From Syntrophomonadaceae bacterium (GTDB lineage Bacteria > Bacillota > Ch66 > Ch109), in NCBI GenBank assembly GCA_012519455.1, contig JAAYQE010000051.1:1-40404 (forward strand): a stretch of DNA of 40,404 bases, read 5' to 3'. Below the pieces are notes generated by a model. The model was not told the DNA's origin. It saw only the letters and a program-made list of their open reading frames with translations, and made no database searches. Shown here one piece after another: positions 32,890 through 40,404 of this stretch. Both the position numbers and the translations under genes were made by a program. Position 1 is the stretch's first letter, and each line of letters opens with the position of its first letter.

Positions 32890-33522
32890 ATTAAATGGCT
32901 TAGTTTTAAAAAAAAGAATACTGCTTTTTTTGAACCCGAACAGGCAAAGAGAAAAACCGCTCAAGATTGGCTTCCGTTTTATGACGTTGCCAATTCTTTT
33001 ATTTTTCGTCGCGACAATCAACTTGTGGCCGTTTTGCGCATAGAACCAATAAATATTTCACTTAAGTCTGAAGGTGAGAAAAAGCGAATAATAACTACGA
33101 TACACGAAGTTTTAAATGGCCAGCTTGAGCCCATTCAGATATTTTGCCTGCCGAGACCGGTAGACCTCGATATTTATTTAGAAAAACTTTATCGACAGGC
33201 CAGGGAAACCGTAGACCAAATAAGAAAGCGGCTTTTAGGGGAATACGTTACCTACGTTGCAACGGTGGTTCGCGCCGGAGAAGCGATTGAACACCGTTAT
33301 TATATTCTGTTGTCTCAGGAATTCGGCAAACACGCAAAAGAAGAACTATCTCAGCGGGCGTTTGAGCTTGCTTCAAATTTTTCTCGAAGCGGTCTGAAAA
33401 TCACGGTTTGCGATGATGCCGCTATTTTGGACATGCTTTTTTCTTTTTCGCAACCCGTACAAGCAGCGTTTGAGCCTGTTCCTATGGGGGCAGGAATTAC
33501 TGTTTTATACAAGGGGGGTTAG
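32890..33522 (+). CDS. VirB4/TraC-like N-terminal domain protein, separate from the ATPase
   Basis: About 211 residues, similar in pattern to the N-terminal domain of VirB4/TraC proteins (QDWLPFYDVANSFIFRRDNQLVAVLRIEPINISLKSEGEKKRI). No nucleotide-binding motif. The best start is ATT 32890, 8 nt after AAAGGGGG (32874-32881); no ATG, GTG or TTG occurs in frame for about 45 codons after it. The track start at 32701 would overlap the PrgI-like gene by 188 nt and is rejected. Confidence 0.7.
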   Translation: MKWLSFKKKNTAFFEPEQAKRKTAQDWLPFYDVANSFIFRRDNQLVAVLRIEPINISLKSEGEKKRIITTIHEVLNGQLEPIQIFCLPRPVDLDIYLEKLYRQARETVDQIRKRLLGEYVTYVATVVRAGEAIEHRYYILLSQEFGKHAKEELSQRAFELASNFSRSGLKITVCDDAAILDMLFSFSQPVQAAFEPVPMGAGITVLYKGG

Positions 33523-33527
33523 ATATT

Positions 33528-35309
33528 TTGATCAATAATATTCAATCTGGCCTGTTGGATGCCCTTGCACCACAGGCTATAAATTTTCATCCCTCCGTTC
33601 TTCGATTCGGGGATCTCGAGGGCAGAGTGTTGGTTGTAACCGACTTCCCACCATCTGTGGGGACTGCCTGGTTAGCCCGGGTAACCCAGATTCACGGGGT
33701 TACCTCATCATTGCATATTACGCCGACGAATTCAGCAGATCTGGTTGAAAACATAAATAAAGCCATTGGCGAGTATTCGTCTCGCTTGGCCCAGGGGGGG
33801 AACGCCCTGGTGATGCAGCGTACTGAACAGGCTTTAGAAGATGCGGAAACCTTATTAAAGAAAATAGACCTTGAGCAACAGAATATTTTTTATATGACCG
33901 TGATCCTTTTTATTACTGCAATAGACCGGGAGACCCTGGATAGACGCACCCGGCAAGTGGAAGCATCATTGGCGGCAGCCGGAATGAGGGGCAGGACATT
34001 GATATTTCGCCAGGAACAAGGGCTTAAATCTGTGGGCCCCTGGATGACTCTGGAGCCCGAGATAATGGCAGCTGGCAGAAATATGCCGGTTGAAACTGTA
34101 GCCGCCAGCTTCCCGTTTGTCTCGGGCGGGTTAAATGACGCAAGTGGGATTATGCTGGGCCGCGATCAGGCCGGCGGGGTGGTGGTGATTGATATATGGC
34201 AGCGCGGTGGATACCGGACGAATTCAAATTGGACCATCCTAGGCAAACCCGGTACCGGGAAATCTTATACCGCAAAAATGTTATTACTGCGGGAATACGC
34301 CCAGGGCGCGAAAATAATTATCATTGACCCGGAAAGAGAATATCGGGCCATGTGCCGACAAGTCAAAGGTGCCTGGATAAATGTGGCCGGAGGCCAAGGG
34401 CGGATTAATCCGTTACAGATACGCTCCTTACCTTTAGATCAGGATGATGAGGATGAAGAAAAATCAATCTTTGATGCGCAAAGCCCACTGGGACTGCATT
34501 TGCAGGTTTTGAGAACATTCTTTTCACTGTATTTGCGTGATTTGGGAGACGTTGAGAGATCTATCTTGGAAGACGCGCTTATTGAAGTTTATAAAGAAAA
34601 AGGGATTGATTTCACCACCGATCCTAAAGACATTTTGCCGGAACAATGGCCGATTATGTCAGATTTATATCAGTATATTTTAGAACAGCAATCAAAAAAG
34701 CCGGATTTATTTGAAAGACTGGCCATCCTGCTTAGACGACCAGCAGAGGGCGCAGATGCGGCATTGTGGAACGGTCCAAGTGGTGCTGCGGCTAAAAATG
34801 ACTTTATAGTATTAGATGTTCACGAGCTTCAAAATGCGGATGACTCAGTTCGCAGAGCGCAGTATTTTAACGTTTTATCCTATGCCTGGAACCTAATAGA
34901 ACAGGACCGAAGCAGTAAAGTTATTCTATTTGTTGATGAAGCCTGGATGCTGGCTGATGACCAAACTCCGCAAGCTTTGGCCTTTTTGAGAGACACCAGC
35001 AAACGAATTAGGAAGTATCAGGGTAGTCTTATAGTTGCCAGCCAAAACGTGATTGACTTTTTAGATCCCGTCGTTGCCCGACATGGCCAGGCGATTTTAG
35101 ATAATCCGTCATATAAATTATTGTTAGCCCAAGGGGATAAGGATCTGATGGCCCTATCTAATATGATGAATCTCACCGAAGCTGAAGCAGAGTTGCTTCA
35201 ATCCGCAAAGCGGGGCGAGGGCTTATTAGTGGCCGGAAACCAAAGAATTCATCTCATGATTGAATCTGCACCTTATGAGGAGCCTTATCTAGTAGGAGGG
35301 GGTTCCTAG
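33528..35309 (+). CDS. VirB4-family conjugation ATPase
   Basis: Essential energiser of the type IV channel. Walker A GKPGTGKS at residues 239-246 and Walker B VILFVDEAW with DE at 470-471; the segment SLIVASQNVIDFLD follows as usual. 593 residues. TTG start after AAGGGGGGT, 5 nt beyond the N-terminal-domain gene and in another frame. Stop overlaps the next GTG (TAGTG), so translation is coupled. Confidence 0.94.
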   Translation: MINNIQSGLLDALAPQAINFHPSVLRFGDLEGRVLVVTDFPPSVGTAWLARVTQIHGVTSSLHITPTNSADLVENINKAIGEYSSRLAQGGNALVMQRTEQALEDAETLLKKIDLEQQNIFYMTVILFITAIDRETLDRRTRQVEASLAAAGMRGRTLIFRQEQGLKSVGPWMTLEPEIMAAGRNMPVETVAASFPFVSGGLNDASGIMLGRDQAGGVVVIDIWQRGGYRTNSNWTILGKPGTGKSYTAKMLLLREYAQGAKIIIIDPEREYRAMCRQVKGAWINVAGGQGRINPLQIRSLPLDQDDEDEEKSIFDAQSPLGLHLQVLRTFFSLYLRDLGDVERSILEDALIEVYKEKGIDFTTDPKDILPEQWPIMSDLYQYILEQQSKKPDLFERLAILLRRPAEGADAALWNGPSGAAAKNDFIVLDVHELQNADDSVRRAQYFNVLSYAWNLIEQDRSSKVILFVDEAWMLADDQTPQALAFLRDTSKRIRKYQGSLIVASQNVIDFLDPVVARHGQAILDNPSYKLLLAQGDKDLMALSNMMNLTEAEAELLQSAKRGEGLLVAGNQRIHLMIESAPYEEPYLVGGGS

Positions 35310-36310
35310 TGGCTGCTGTGCTTAGGGTTTTACAGACAGCTATTGCCATTTTTCGAGACTTCGTTGAGAACGATGGCAAAACGCTCGCTTATACAGCCAT
35401 CGGAATTATAAGTGTGTTTTTTGCCTTATTAGTGCTAATTATAATGCCGGTAGTTATCCACGAAAGAGTTCCAGTCGCAATTACCGAGGAACAAGCGGTT
35501 TGGTATTGGCAGGGAGCAAAGGATATTACGGAAATGACACAAAGCCCTTGTGATGAAGGTGTTTACGTTGATTGGCAGGAAGTAATTGCAATAGACGCTG
35601 TAAGACTGAAGCAAAATTTCAAAAAATCTTCAGCTGGGAGAGCAAGGGATTTGGCAGCGGATTTTGTGGAGCCTGATGGTGAGTGCGCTTATTGTACCGG
35701 TAAGGATGAAGACAGAGAATGTACAACTTATACTACATATAGCCTTAACTCGATACAACAAGTGATGAACGAAATTGGTATGTCTGAAGAAGCCCAGAAA
35801 ACCGTAAGGGAAAAGTACTTAGCTATTAGGTATGACTTTCTTATTGGTTATCGTTCTGAGCCTTCCATAGTTAATTATGATTCTCTTTATTCAGGAGGTA
35901 TGGTGTGGCCAGTGCCTTCTTACCATCGTGTTTCTAGTCCCTACGGCATAAGGGTACACCCGGTAAAAAAGGGACGTTCAATGCACTATGGCATTGATAT
36001 ACCTGCTCCAGTAGGGACTTTAATTCATTCTCCCGCTGATGGAAAGGTAAAGTCTTATTCCTGGTCCGATGGAGCCGGCTGGGTAATGGTGGTAGATCAT
36101 GGCGAAAACACCCGGGGAGAACGCATAACCACCCGTTATTGCCACCTTTCAGAAAAAGTGGCCCGAGTGGGTCAGGAAGTTAAGGCCGGAGACAGCATCG
36201 CTAAAGTTGGAAACACTGGACGCTTGACTACCGGGCCCCACCTGCACTTTGAAATATACGTAAACGGAGTCACCGTCGATCCGGTGACGCTTTTCGCAAG
36301 CGTTAAATAA
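35309..36310 (+). CDS. Membrane-anchored M23 peptidase of the transfer module
   Basis: Probably opens the peptidoglycan for the conjugation channel. Membrane anchor at about residues 28-50; an extracellular middle part with a CDE...CAYC...ECTT set of cysteines that may form disulfides; a LytM/M23 domain from about 205, with zinc ligands H226 and D230 (HYGID) and H311, H313 (HLHFE). Conjugative elements of Gram-positives often use an SLT plus NlpC/P60 enzyme here, so an M23 enzyme is a variant. GTG 35309 follows AGGAGGGGG. Confidence 0.9.
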   Translation: MAAVLRVLQTAIAIFRDFVENDGKTLAYTAIGIISVFFALLVLIIMPVVIHERVPVAITEEQAVWYWQGAKDITEMTQSPCDEGVYVDWQEVIAIDAVRLKQNFKKSSAGRARDLAADFVEPDGECAYCTGKDEDRECTTYTTYSLNSIQQVMNEIGMSEEAQKTVREKYLAIRYDFLIGYRSEPSIVNYDSLYSGGMVWPVPSYHRVSSPYGIRVHPVKKGRSMHYGIDIPAPVGTLIHSPADGKVKSYSWSDGAGWVMVVDHGENTRGERITTRYCHLSEKVARVGQEVKAGDSIAKVGNTGRLTTGPHLHFEIYVNGVTVDPVTLFASVK

Positions 36311-36406
36311 TTTTTTAAGACTACAGGGGGAAGGTTTGTTAGCGTGAGGGCGACTGTGCTTTTCATTTGTCACGTAGTAGGGCTAAGGAATAATGGCTAT
36401 TTTGAA
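36311..36406. other. Spacer between transfer module and cargo
   Basis: A GGGGGAAGG ribosome-binding-site-like sequence and a GTG at about 36344 open only a 25-codon frame (MRATVLFICHVV...). It could be the remnant of a gene cut by cargo insertion, but there is no direct support. No terminator was recognised. Confidence 0.2.
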
Positions 36407-37015
36407 TTAATTATTTTGTAGGTTTAGGGATTTACTAACCCAACCTTGTTTATCGTCTGTTAACTTGATGGAATAACCATTTTTCTTATAATAATTAATT
36501 TGAACATCACGATATTTATAATCTACAGGGGATAGCCAGCCAGTTATTTCTTCTACTCCTAAAGGCTTAACTATTTGCTCAAGTAATTGAAGAAGATGAC
36601 TCCCTATTCCAACTCGTTCTACTTTAACTCTAAGATCAACAATATGCGCTTTATGCCCATTGATTTCAAAATATAAAAATGCTGCTCTATTAGAGGAATG
36701 CGGATGTATTACATAAATATCACAATTTTTATAAGTTGGAAAAAAGTTGTTGGTTTTAGTAGGAATCATAACTATAAACCAGTAGTGGTAATTATTATTG
36801 GCAACGAAGGGAAAAAGTCCAAAAAATTGATAATAAGAAGGAGAAGGATTGTGTTTTTGTAGTATTTGAGTGGCCTTTATATTGAGTGCTGCAATCTCTG
36901 CATTAAATTTTTCCGATTCTTCAATAGCAAGTTTATTGTATTTGTCGCGGACAGCTTTCCAGAAATCATTTTCTGTGTAAAGCCCTAGAGCCTTGGCAAT
37001 CAAATTTTTAATCAT
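36407..37015 (-). CDS. GNAT-family N-acetyltransferase
   Basis: About 202 residues. The acetyl-CoA-binding motif is in LRVKVERVGIGSHLLQLLEQ (R/Q-x-x-G-x-G/A pattern as VGIGSHL), followed by a C-terminal YYKKNGYSIKL strand typical of GNAT. The N-terminal half is not recognised. ATG at 37015 (MIKNLIAKALG) is preferred over the track's GTG at 37027, because GGGGGTG lies between them with proper spacing. A/T-rich and facing the opposite way to its neighbours, so probably cargo. Substrate unknown. Confidence 0.75.
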   Translation of the reverse strand: MIKNLIAKALGLYTENDFWKAVRDKYNKLAIEESEKFNAEIAALNIKATQILQKHNPSPSYYQFFGLFPFVANNNYHYWFIVMIPTKTNNFFPTYKNCDIYVIHPHSSNRAAFLYFEINGHKAHIVDLRVKVERVGIGSHLLQLLEQIVKPLGVEEITGWLSPVDYKYRDVQINYYKKNGYSIKLTDDKQGWVSKSLNLQNN

Positions 37016-37048
37016 ATTGCAATTCACCCCCAGGAGGTAAATGAATTC

Positions 37049-37540
37049 GTGAATAATAACTCAAATTTGGATTTGGGTAACTTTATAATTAGTTGGAAAC
37101 GGGCAAGCCATAGGGTAGTTGTAACTGGAGAAGCAAGTTATATGTATTCGATTTTTCCTAAGATTAAAGATCGATTAATAAATTACACAAAAAAACAAGA
37201 CCGTGTTTTAGTTACTAATAACGAAATGTTTTGCTTTCAAGGTCAAAAATATAATCTTGAGCGTTTTATCGAATATCAGGAGGATCTTTTTTATAACCCT
37301 AAAAATCTTAACAAACATATAGCCAGGGCAAAACTAGTAGGCAGTTATGTTTACTTAATTGGGCCTGATTTTGAAGCTTCTAAAGCCGAAGCCTTGTTGT
37401 ATCTCTGGAGAAGATCACGTATATTAGCGTGTCCTGCAATTGCGATTGTCCCGTCATCCAACGACTACTATTCAAAGAAGCTATTGTCGGCCCTAGAAGG
37501 GGGCTCTCTAACGAGGATTTATATTGAGGATTTATATTAA
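37049..37540 (+). CDS. Protein of unknown function
   Basis: 163 residues, not recognised. Alternating strand and helix pattern (HRVVVTGEASYMYSIF, DRVLVTNNEMF, GSYVYLIGPDFEAS, CPAIAIVPSSNDYY) suggests a compact alpha/beta domain; no P-loop, no signal peptide, no membrane segment. The GTG start follows CCAGGAGGTAAATG. Divergent from the GNAT gene with a 33-bp gap, so their ribosome binding sites nearly touch. 37541-37719 downstream is A/T-rich and shows no clear terminator or promoter. Confidence 0.65.
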   Translation: MNNNSNLDLGNFIISWKRASHRVVVTGEASYMYSIFPKIKDRLINYTKKQDRVLVTNNEMFCFQGQKYNLERFIEYQEDLFYNPKNLNKHIARAKLVGSYVYLIGPDFEASKAEALLYLWRRSRILACPAIAIVPSSNDYYSKKLLSALEGGSLTRIYIEDLY

Positions 37541-37719
37541 TGATAGAAGATTTCTATCCAATTTTAATAAAAACACATATGTAATATTAATTATATCACT
37601 TTCCAACAAAAAAGAGATAAAGGGTTGTAACCGGTAAAATAGACTTAACACTTTTGGGCAAATAAGAGTCAACACTATTTAATCTTGGCTAATGGCTGAC
37701 AATACAAAAAAGAGAGGGG

Positions 37720-39816
37720 GTGAGGGAGATTAAGGGTTGTATTGCACTCGAGAAACACGATTTCTTCGAATCAAATAATTTTTTAATTAAAGAGTATGGC
37801 TCGATGGATGACCCAGGAATTAGAAAAGTCTTAATCGAAGCCAGCCGGGTTAATTTAAGTACTTTGATTATCGATTTAGATGTAGCTCCTCCAGACCCAC
37901 TGTTACAGTCTTTACATACATATCGCGTTCTTAGGCCGAATACCCGGGTAATCGCCCTGGCCCGAAACAGACACCCTCCCGATGAAACCGTCAGCGAGTT
38001 AGTGGTGGGGCTGGGAGTATATGATATAGTAACTGAAACAGAAGAAAAATTAATTTCTGCACTAGAACAAACCCTTAACTCCTCCCCCGCAACTTACGAC
38101 CAGGCCGCAAAATGGGTTTTAGAAATTGAGGAGGAAAAGAAAGAAAAGAAAATTTGGTGGAAGGGACTAACGAAAAAGGAGGAAAAAGAGAAGAACACAA
38201 ACAATTTTGGACCACAGCCTGACCCAACTCCCTTACAACCCGAAATTAATAAACAAAAAAGCCCTTTGCCCGAAGATTTTTACTTAATTGATTCGGACGA
38301 AAAACTAAAACAAGCGTTAAAGTTTTTTGATCAAGATAACTATACGGCCATCATAATTCCTTCTGAATTTACTGGATTAGCAGAAAAAATAAAAAATATA
38401 CGACGTAGTTTTTGTTTGATGGCGATTCCTATTGTGGTTCTAGGTAAAAGTGGCTTTAATCAGAATAACTGCCCCGAGGCCGATGAGGTTATAGAGGTGT
38501 TGACCACGGAAGCGATTGAACGGATTCGGCATCGAGCGGCGCAAAACAAAGAGCTTTGGCGGAAGGCGGCCCAAGATATCCTAACCGGTGCCTATAACCG
38601 CCAATTTGCCGAAGATTATTTAGACAAATTAATCCAAAATTCCCATCGGACTGGCTTTAAATTCTCTGTCGCTATCTTAGATCTTGATAAGTTTAAAAAC
38701 ATTAATGATACCTATGGACATAATACGGGAGACGGGGTTTTGAAGGAGTTTTCAAGCTTTATAGCCAGCCATAAACGCAGCACCGATGTTTACTGTCGCT
38801 GGGGGGGAGAGGAATTCGTTATCTTCTATCCCTGTTGTAAACTGCCGGAAGCGGTGACCGTTACTGAACGAATATGCCGGGAGTGGGCTAACCATAAAAT
38901 TGTTTATCAGGATTTAATCCTAAATAGTACTTTTTCGGCTGGAGTAGCTGAATATAACAGCGGAGATATTATTGTTGAGGCGGATAGAGCTTTATATAAT
39001 GCAAAGGCGAATGGGCGCAACTGTGTAGAAACCCCATTGAGTTTAAATGCCCCATTAAAACCTAAAAATACGAAACCCGAATTCAAGCCGGTTGAACTGA
39101 CTAAAAAAATCCAAAACATCTTTCAATCCGTAAAAATGCTAAAGCCAGGGCTTGATTCAACCAAGGTGACTCCCTATGGCAAAAACAAATCGTTTTTAGG
39201 GACTCCTTATGTTTCACTGAATTCACAAGTTATAACCTTTTGCTCTCCTTGGACGCCCGAAATAAACCTGGCTAGCCCGATAATTGCTGTCGCCAGGCGT
39301 TTAGCTAAAAAGAATATATCCGTAGCCGTAATTGACGCTGACTTTAAAAAGCCTGAAATTGGACCAAGACTTGATATGCCCATAGATGAACTTTGGCGAT
39401 ATGACTGGCGCAGAGAGCCTGTTGCCTTACGTATAGATAAAAACATCTTTATTTTTGTCCTTGATCCAGTGCCTCAGACTTTTGATTCAAGGGAAATTTC
39501 ATTAGCTTTAGATAAAACCCTTAACTATATCCAAAAATTTGGGGGAATATCCAAAGTGTTGATAAATGCAGGGGATGACCCCGAATTGGATGTGCTTGGC
39601 GACAAGCTTTTGTTAGTAGATGAAAATGAGATTTCTCATGTAGTAATTGAAATGTGGGAATTTAAACAACCGTTTAAAAATGGCGGGGTCTTAATTAATG
39701 GGAATCACTATTTAGCGGAAAAGTTTGGGCTGCCGTTTTTAGGGACTTATAATCCAAACAACATAAATGCTACCGCTAAAACTATTAGCACAATTTTGAC
39801 GTCAGCTTCCGTCTGA
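37720..39816 (+). CDS. Receiver-like / GGDEF / ParA-MinD (TadZ-like) fusion protein
   Basis: 698 residues. About 1-115: atypical receiver-like domain (TLIIDLDVAPPDP, NTRVIALARN). About 120-185: charged linker. About 188-270: second receiver-like domain (DFYLIDSDEKLKQAL...AIPIVVLGKSG). About 285-435: complete diguanylate cyclase domain, with DILTGAYNRQF, LDLDKFKNINDTYGH, active site GGEEF at 362-366, and an inhibitory-site RxxD (RSTD) five residues before it. About 495-695: ParA/MinD-like domain (VAVIDADFKKPEIGP) with a degenerate Walker A (CSPWTPEINLAS, no GKS/T). Receiver plus ParA is the layout of TadZ/CpaE; the GGDEF between them is unusual. Start GTG after AGAGAGGGG. Confidence 0.8.
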   Translation: MREIKGCIALEKHDFFESNNFLIKEYGSMDDPGIRKVLIEASRVNLSTLIIDLDVAPPDPLLQSLHTYRVLRPNTRVIALARNRHPPDETVSELVVGLGVYDIVTETEEKLISALEQTLNSSPATYDQAAKWVLEIEEEKKEKKIWWKGLTKKEEKEKNTNNFGPQPDPTPLQPEINKQKSPLPEDFYLIDSDEKLKQALKFFDQDNYTAIIIPSEFTGLAEKIKNIRRSFCLMAIPIVVLGKSGFNQNNCPEADEVIEVLTTEAIERIRHRAAQNKELWRKAAQDILTGAYNRQFAEDYLDKLIQNSHRTGFKFSVAILDLDKFKNINDTYGHNTGDGVLKEFSSFIASHKRSTDVYCRWGGEEFVIFYPCCKLPEAVTVTERICREWANHKIVYQDLILNSTFSAGVAEYNSGDIIVEADRALYNAKANGRNCVETPLSLNAPLKPKNTKPEFKPVELTKKIQNIFQSVKMLKPGLDSTKVTPYGKNKSFLGTPYVSLNSQVITFCSPWTPEINLASPIIAVARRLAKKNISVAVIDADFKKPEIGPRLDMPIDELWRYDWRREPVALRIDKNIFIFVLDPVPQTFDSREISLALDKTLNYIQKFGGISKVLINAGDDPELDVLGDKLLLVDENEISHVVIEMWEFKQPFKNGGVLINGNHYLAEKFGLPFLGTYNPNNINATAKTISTILTSASV

Positions 39817-39895
39817 AGGGAGAGAGGCCAAGGAACAAAAACACAGGTTCGATTGTCTAATAAGAGGAATTATAATTTAAAAGGAGGTTTTCTTG

Positions 39896-40404
39896 ATGAA
39901 AAAAATTAAATCTACGTTAATATTAGGACTATTAGCTTTATTTGTTATTGTCGGAGGAGTACATGCAACCGAACAAAAAATTGACGTTTATGAAGGAGAA
40001 AAGTTAGTTAAATCGGTGGTGTTTGCCATTGGGTTAGACGAGTATTATATTAACAACCAGCTACCGGGGATAAAAATGGATGCTGCGCCGTTTATCGAAC
40101 AGGATCGGACTTTTATTCCGGTGCGCTATCTAGGCTATGCCTTGGGCTTAACTGAAAAAGATATAGCCTGGGATCAGGAGAATCAAAAGGCCACTTTAAA
40201 AGGAAAAACTGTTTTAGAAATGACCATTAACCAAAAGGAAATTGTCACTAACGGCAAAGCTGAAAACATAGACGTAGCGCCCATCCTTAAAACCGAACCC
40301 GCTCCGCGTACTTATTTGCCAGCGCGGTATGTGGCAGAAGGATTAGGGTTTCAAGTAGATTGGGATCCGGATACCCGAACCGTAATTTGTTGGCCCCAAG
40401 GCGA
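39896..40404 (+). CDS. Secreted stalk-domain (copper amine oxidase N-terminal-like) protein, 3' end outside window
   Basis: Partial; runs off the window after 169 codons. Signal peptide at about 1-25 (basic KKIKS, then LILGLLALFVIVGGVHA). Then two copies of the stalk-domain pattern: FIEQDRTFIPVRYLGYALGL with DIAWDQENQKATL, and RTYLPARYVAEGLGFQVDWDPDTRTV. ATG 39896 follows AAGGAGG. Such domains are cell-surface modules in Firmicutes; no oxidase activity is implied. Function in the element unknown. Confidence 0.85.
   Translation, partial: MKKIKSTLILGLLALFVIVGGVHATEQKIDVYEGEKLVKSVVFAIGLDEYYINNQLPGIKMDAAPFIEQDRTFIPVRYLGYALGLTEKDIAWDQENQKATLKGKTVLEMTINQKEIVTNGKAENIDVAPILKTEPAPRTYLPARYVAEGLGFQVDWDPDTRTVICWPQG

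Noticed and set aside
37541-37719. c-di-GMP (GEMM) riboswitch before the GGDEF gene
   Set aside because: No GEMM core sequences found; the region is A/T-rich without a clear structure.
1-40404. CRISPR arrays, rRNA genes, insertion sequences
   Set aside because: No regularly spaced repeat arrays, no rRNA sequence and no transposase gene were seen on either strand.

Overview
The window reads as a chromosome segment of an anaerobic, spore-forming Firmicute of the Clostridia/Peptococcaceae-Thermoanaerobacterales kind (Moorella- or Calderihabitans-like; the genus is a guess). Three things support this. The gene order tRNA-Ser, large SRP RNA, dnaX, ybaB, recR, yaaL, bofA, then gin, yaaO, tmk, yaaR, holB, ricT, yabA, trmN, rsmI, abrB, metS, tatD, yabE, ksgA, veg is the classic Bacillus/Clostridium order. 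Sporulation genes (bofA, gin) are present. Ferredoxin-linked oxoacid metabolism with HdrCB points to an anaerobe. GTG and TTG starts are very common throughout.

Region 1 (1-3960): 3' end of tRNA-Ser(GGA), SRP RNA, and the DNA replication/recombination cluster. dnaX carries an in-frame TAA with intact family sequence on both sides. Region 2 (4000-9230): an anaerobic redox insert. It has its own sigma-A-type promoter and encodes a MinD-like P-loop ATPase, a four-subunit 2-oxoacid:ferredoxin oxidoreductase (alpha, beta, gamma, delta), and then HdrC and HdrB-like subunits under a second promoter. Region 3 (9260-16960): the anti-sigma factor Gin behind a sigma-F-like promoter, an Orn/Lys/Arg decarboxylase-like protein, thymidylate kinase, YaaR, DNA polymerase delta', RicT with a long disordered tail, the replication regulator YabA, and two RNA methyltransferases. 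Region 4 (16960-24015): AbrB/SpoVT regulator on the minus strand, a methionine T-box leader and metS, tatD, a YabE-type cell wall protein behind a 335-bp structured leader, ksgA, an RNase H-like YkuK protein, and veg behind tandem strong promoters.

Region 5 (about 24240 to the end): the left part of an integrative conjugative element (ICE) that runs off the window. A large serine recombinase on the minus strand lies at the host junction, next to what looks like the cut-off 5' end of a host gene. Then come a small zinc-ribbon protein, a candidate oriT, a ribbon-helix-helix relaxosome protein, a MobP/MobL-like relaxase, and a Gram-positive type IV secretion module: coupling protein encoded as two polypeptides, VirB2-like, VirB6-like, PrgI/VirB3-like, VirB4 also in two polypeptides, and an M23 peptidase. 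Cargo follows: a GNAT acetyltransferase, an unknown protein, a receiver-GGDEF-ParA/TadZ-like fusion, and the start of a secreted stalk (copper amine oxidase N-terminal-like) protein.

The most unusual item is the 698-residue fusion at 37720-39816. It appears to join a diguanylate cyclase with intact active and inhibitory sites to the receiver plus ParA architecture of TadZ/CpaE pilus-localisation proteins, inside a conjugative element. Both conjugation ATPases being split near domain boundaries, with ATA and ATT as the best available start codons for the N-terminal pieces, is the next most notable point.
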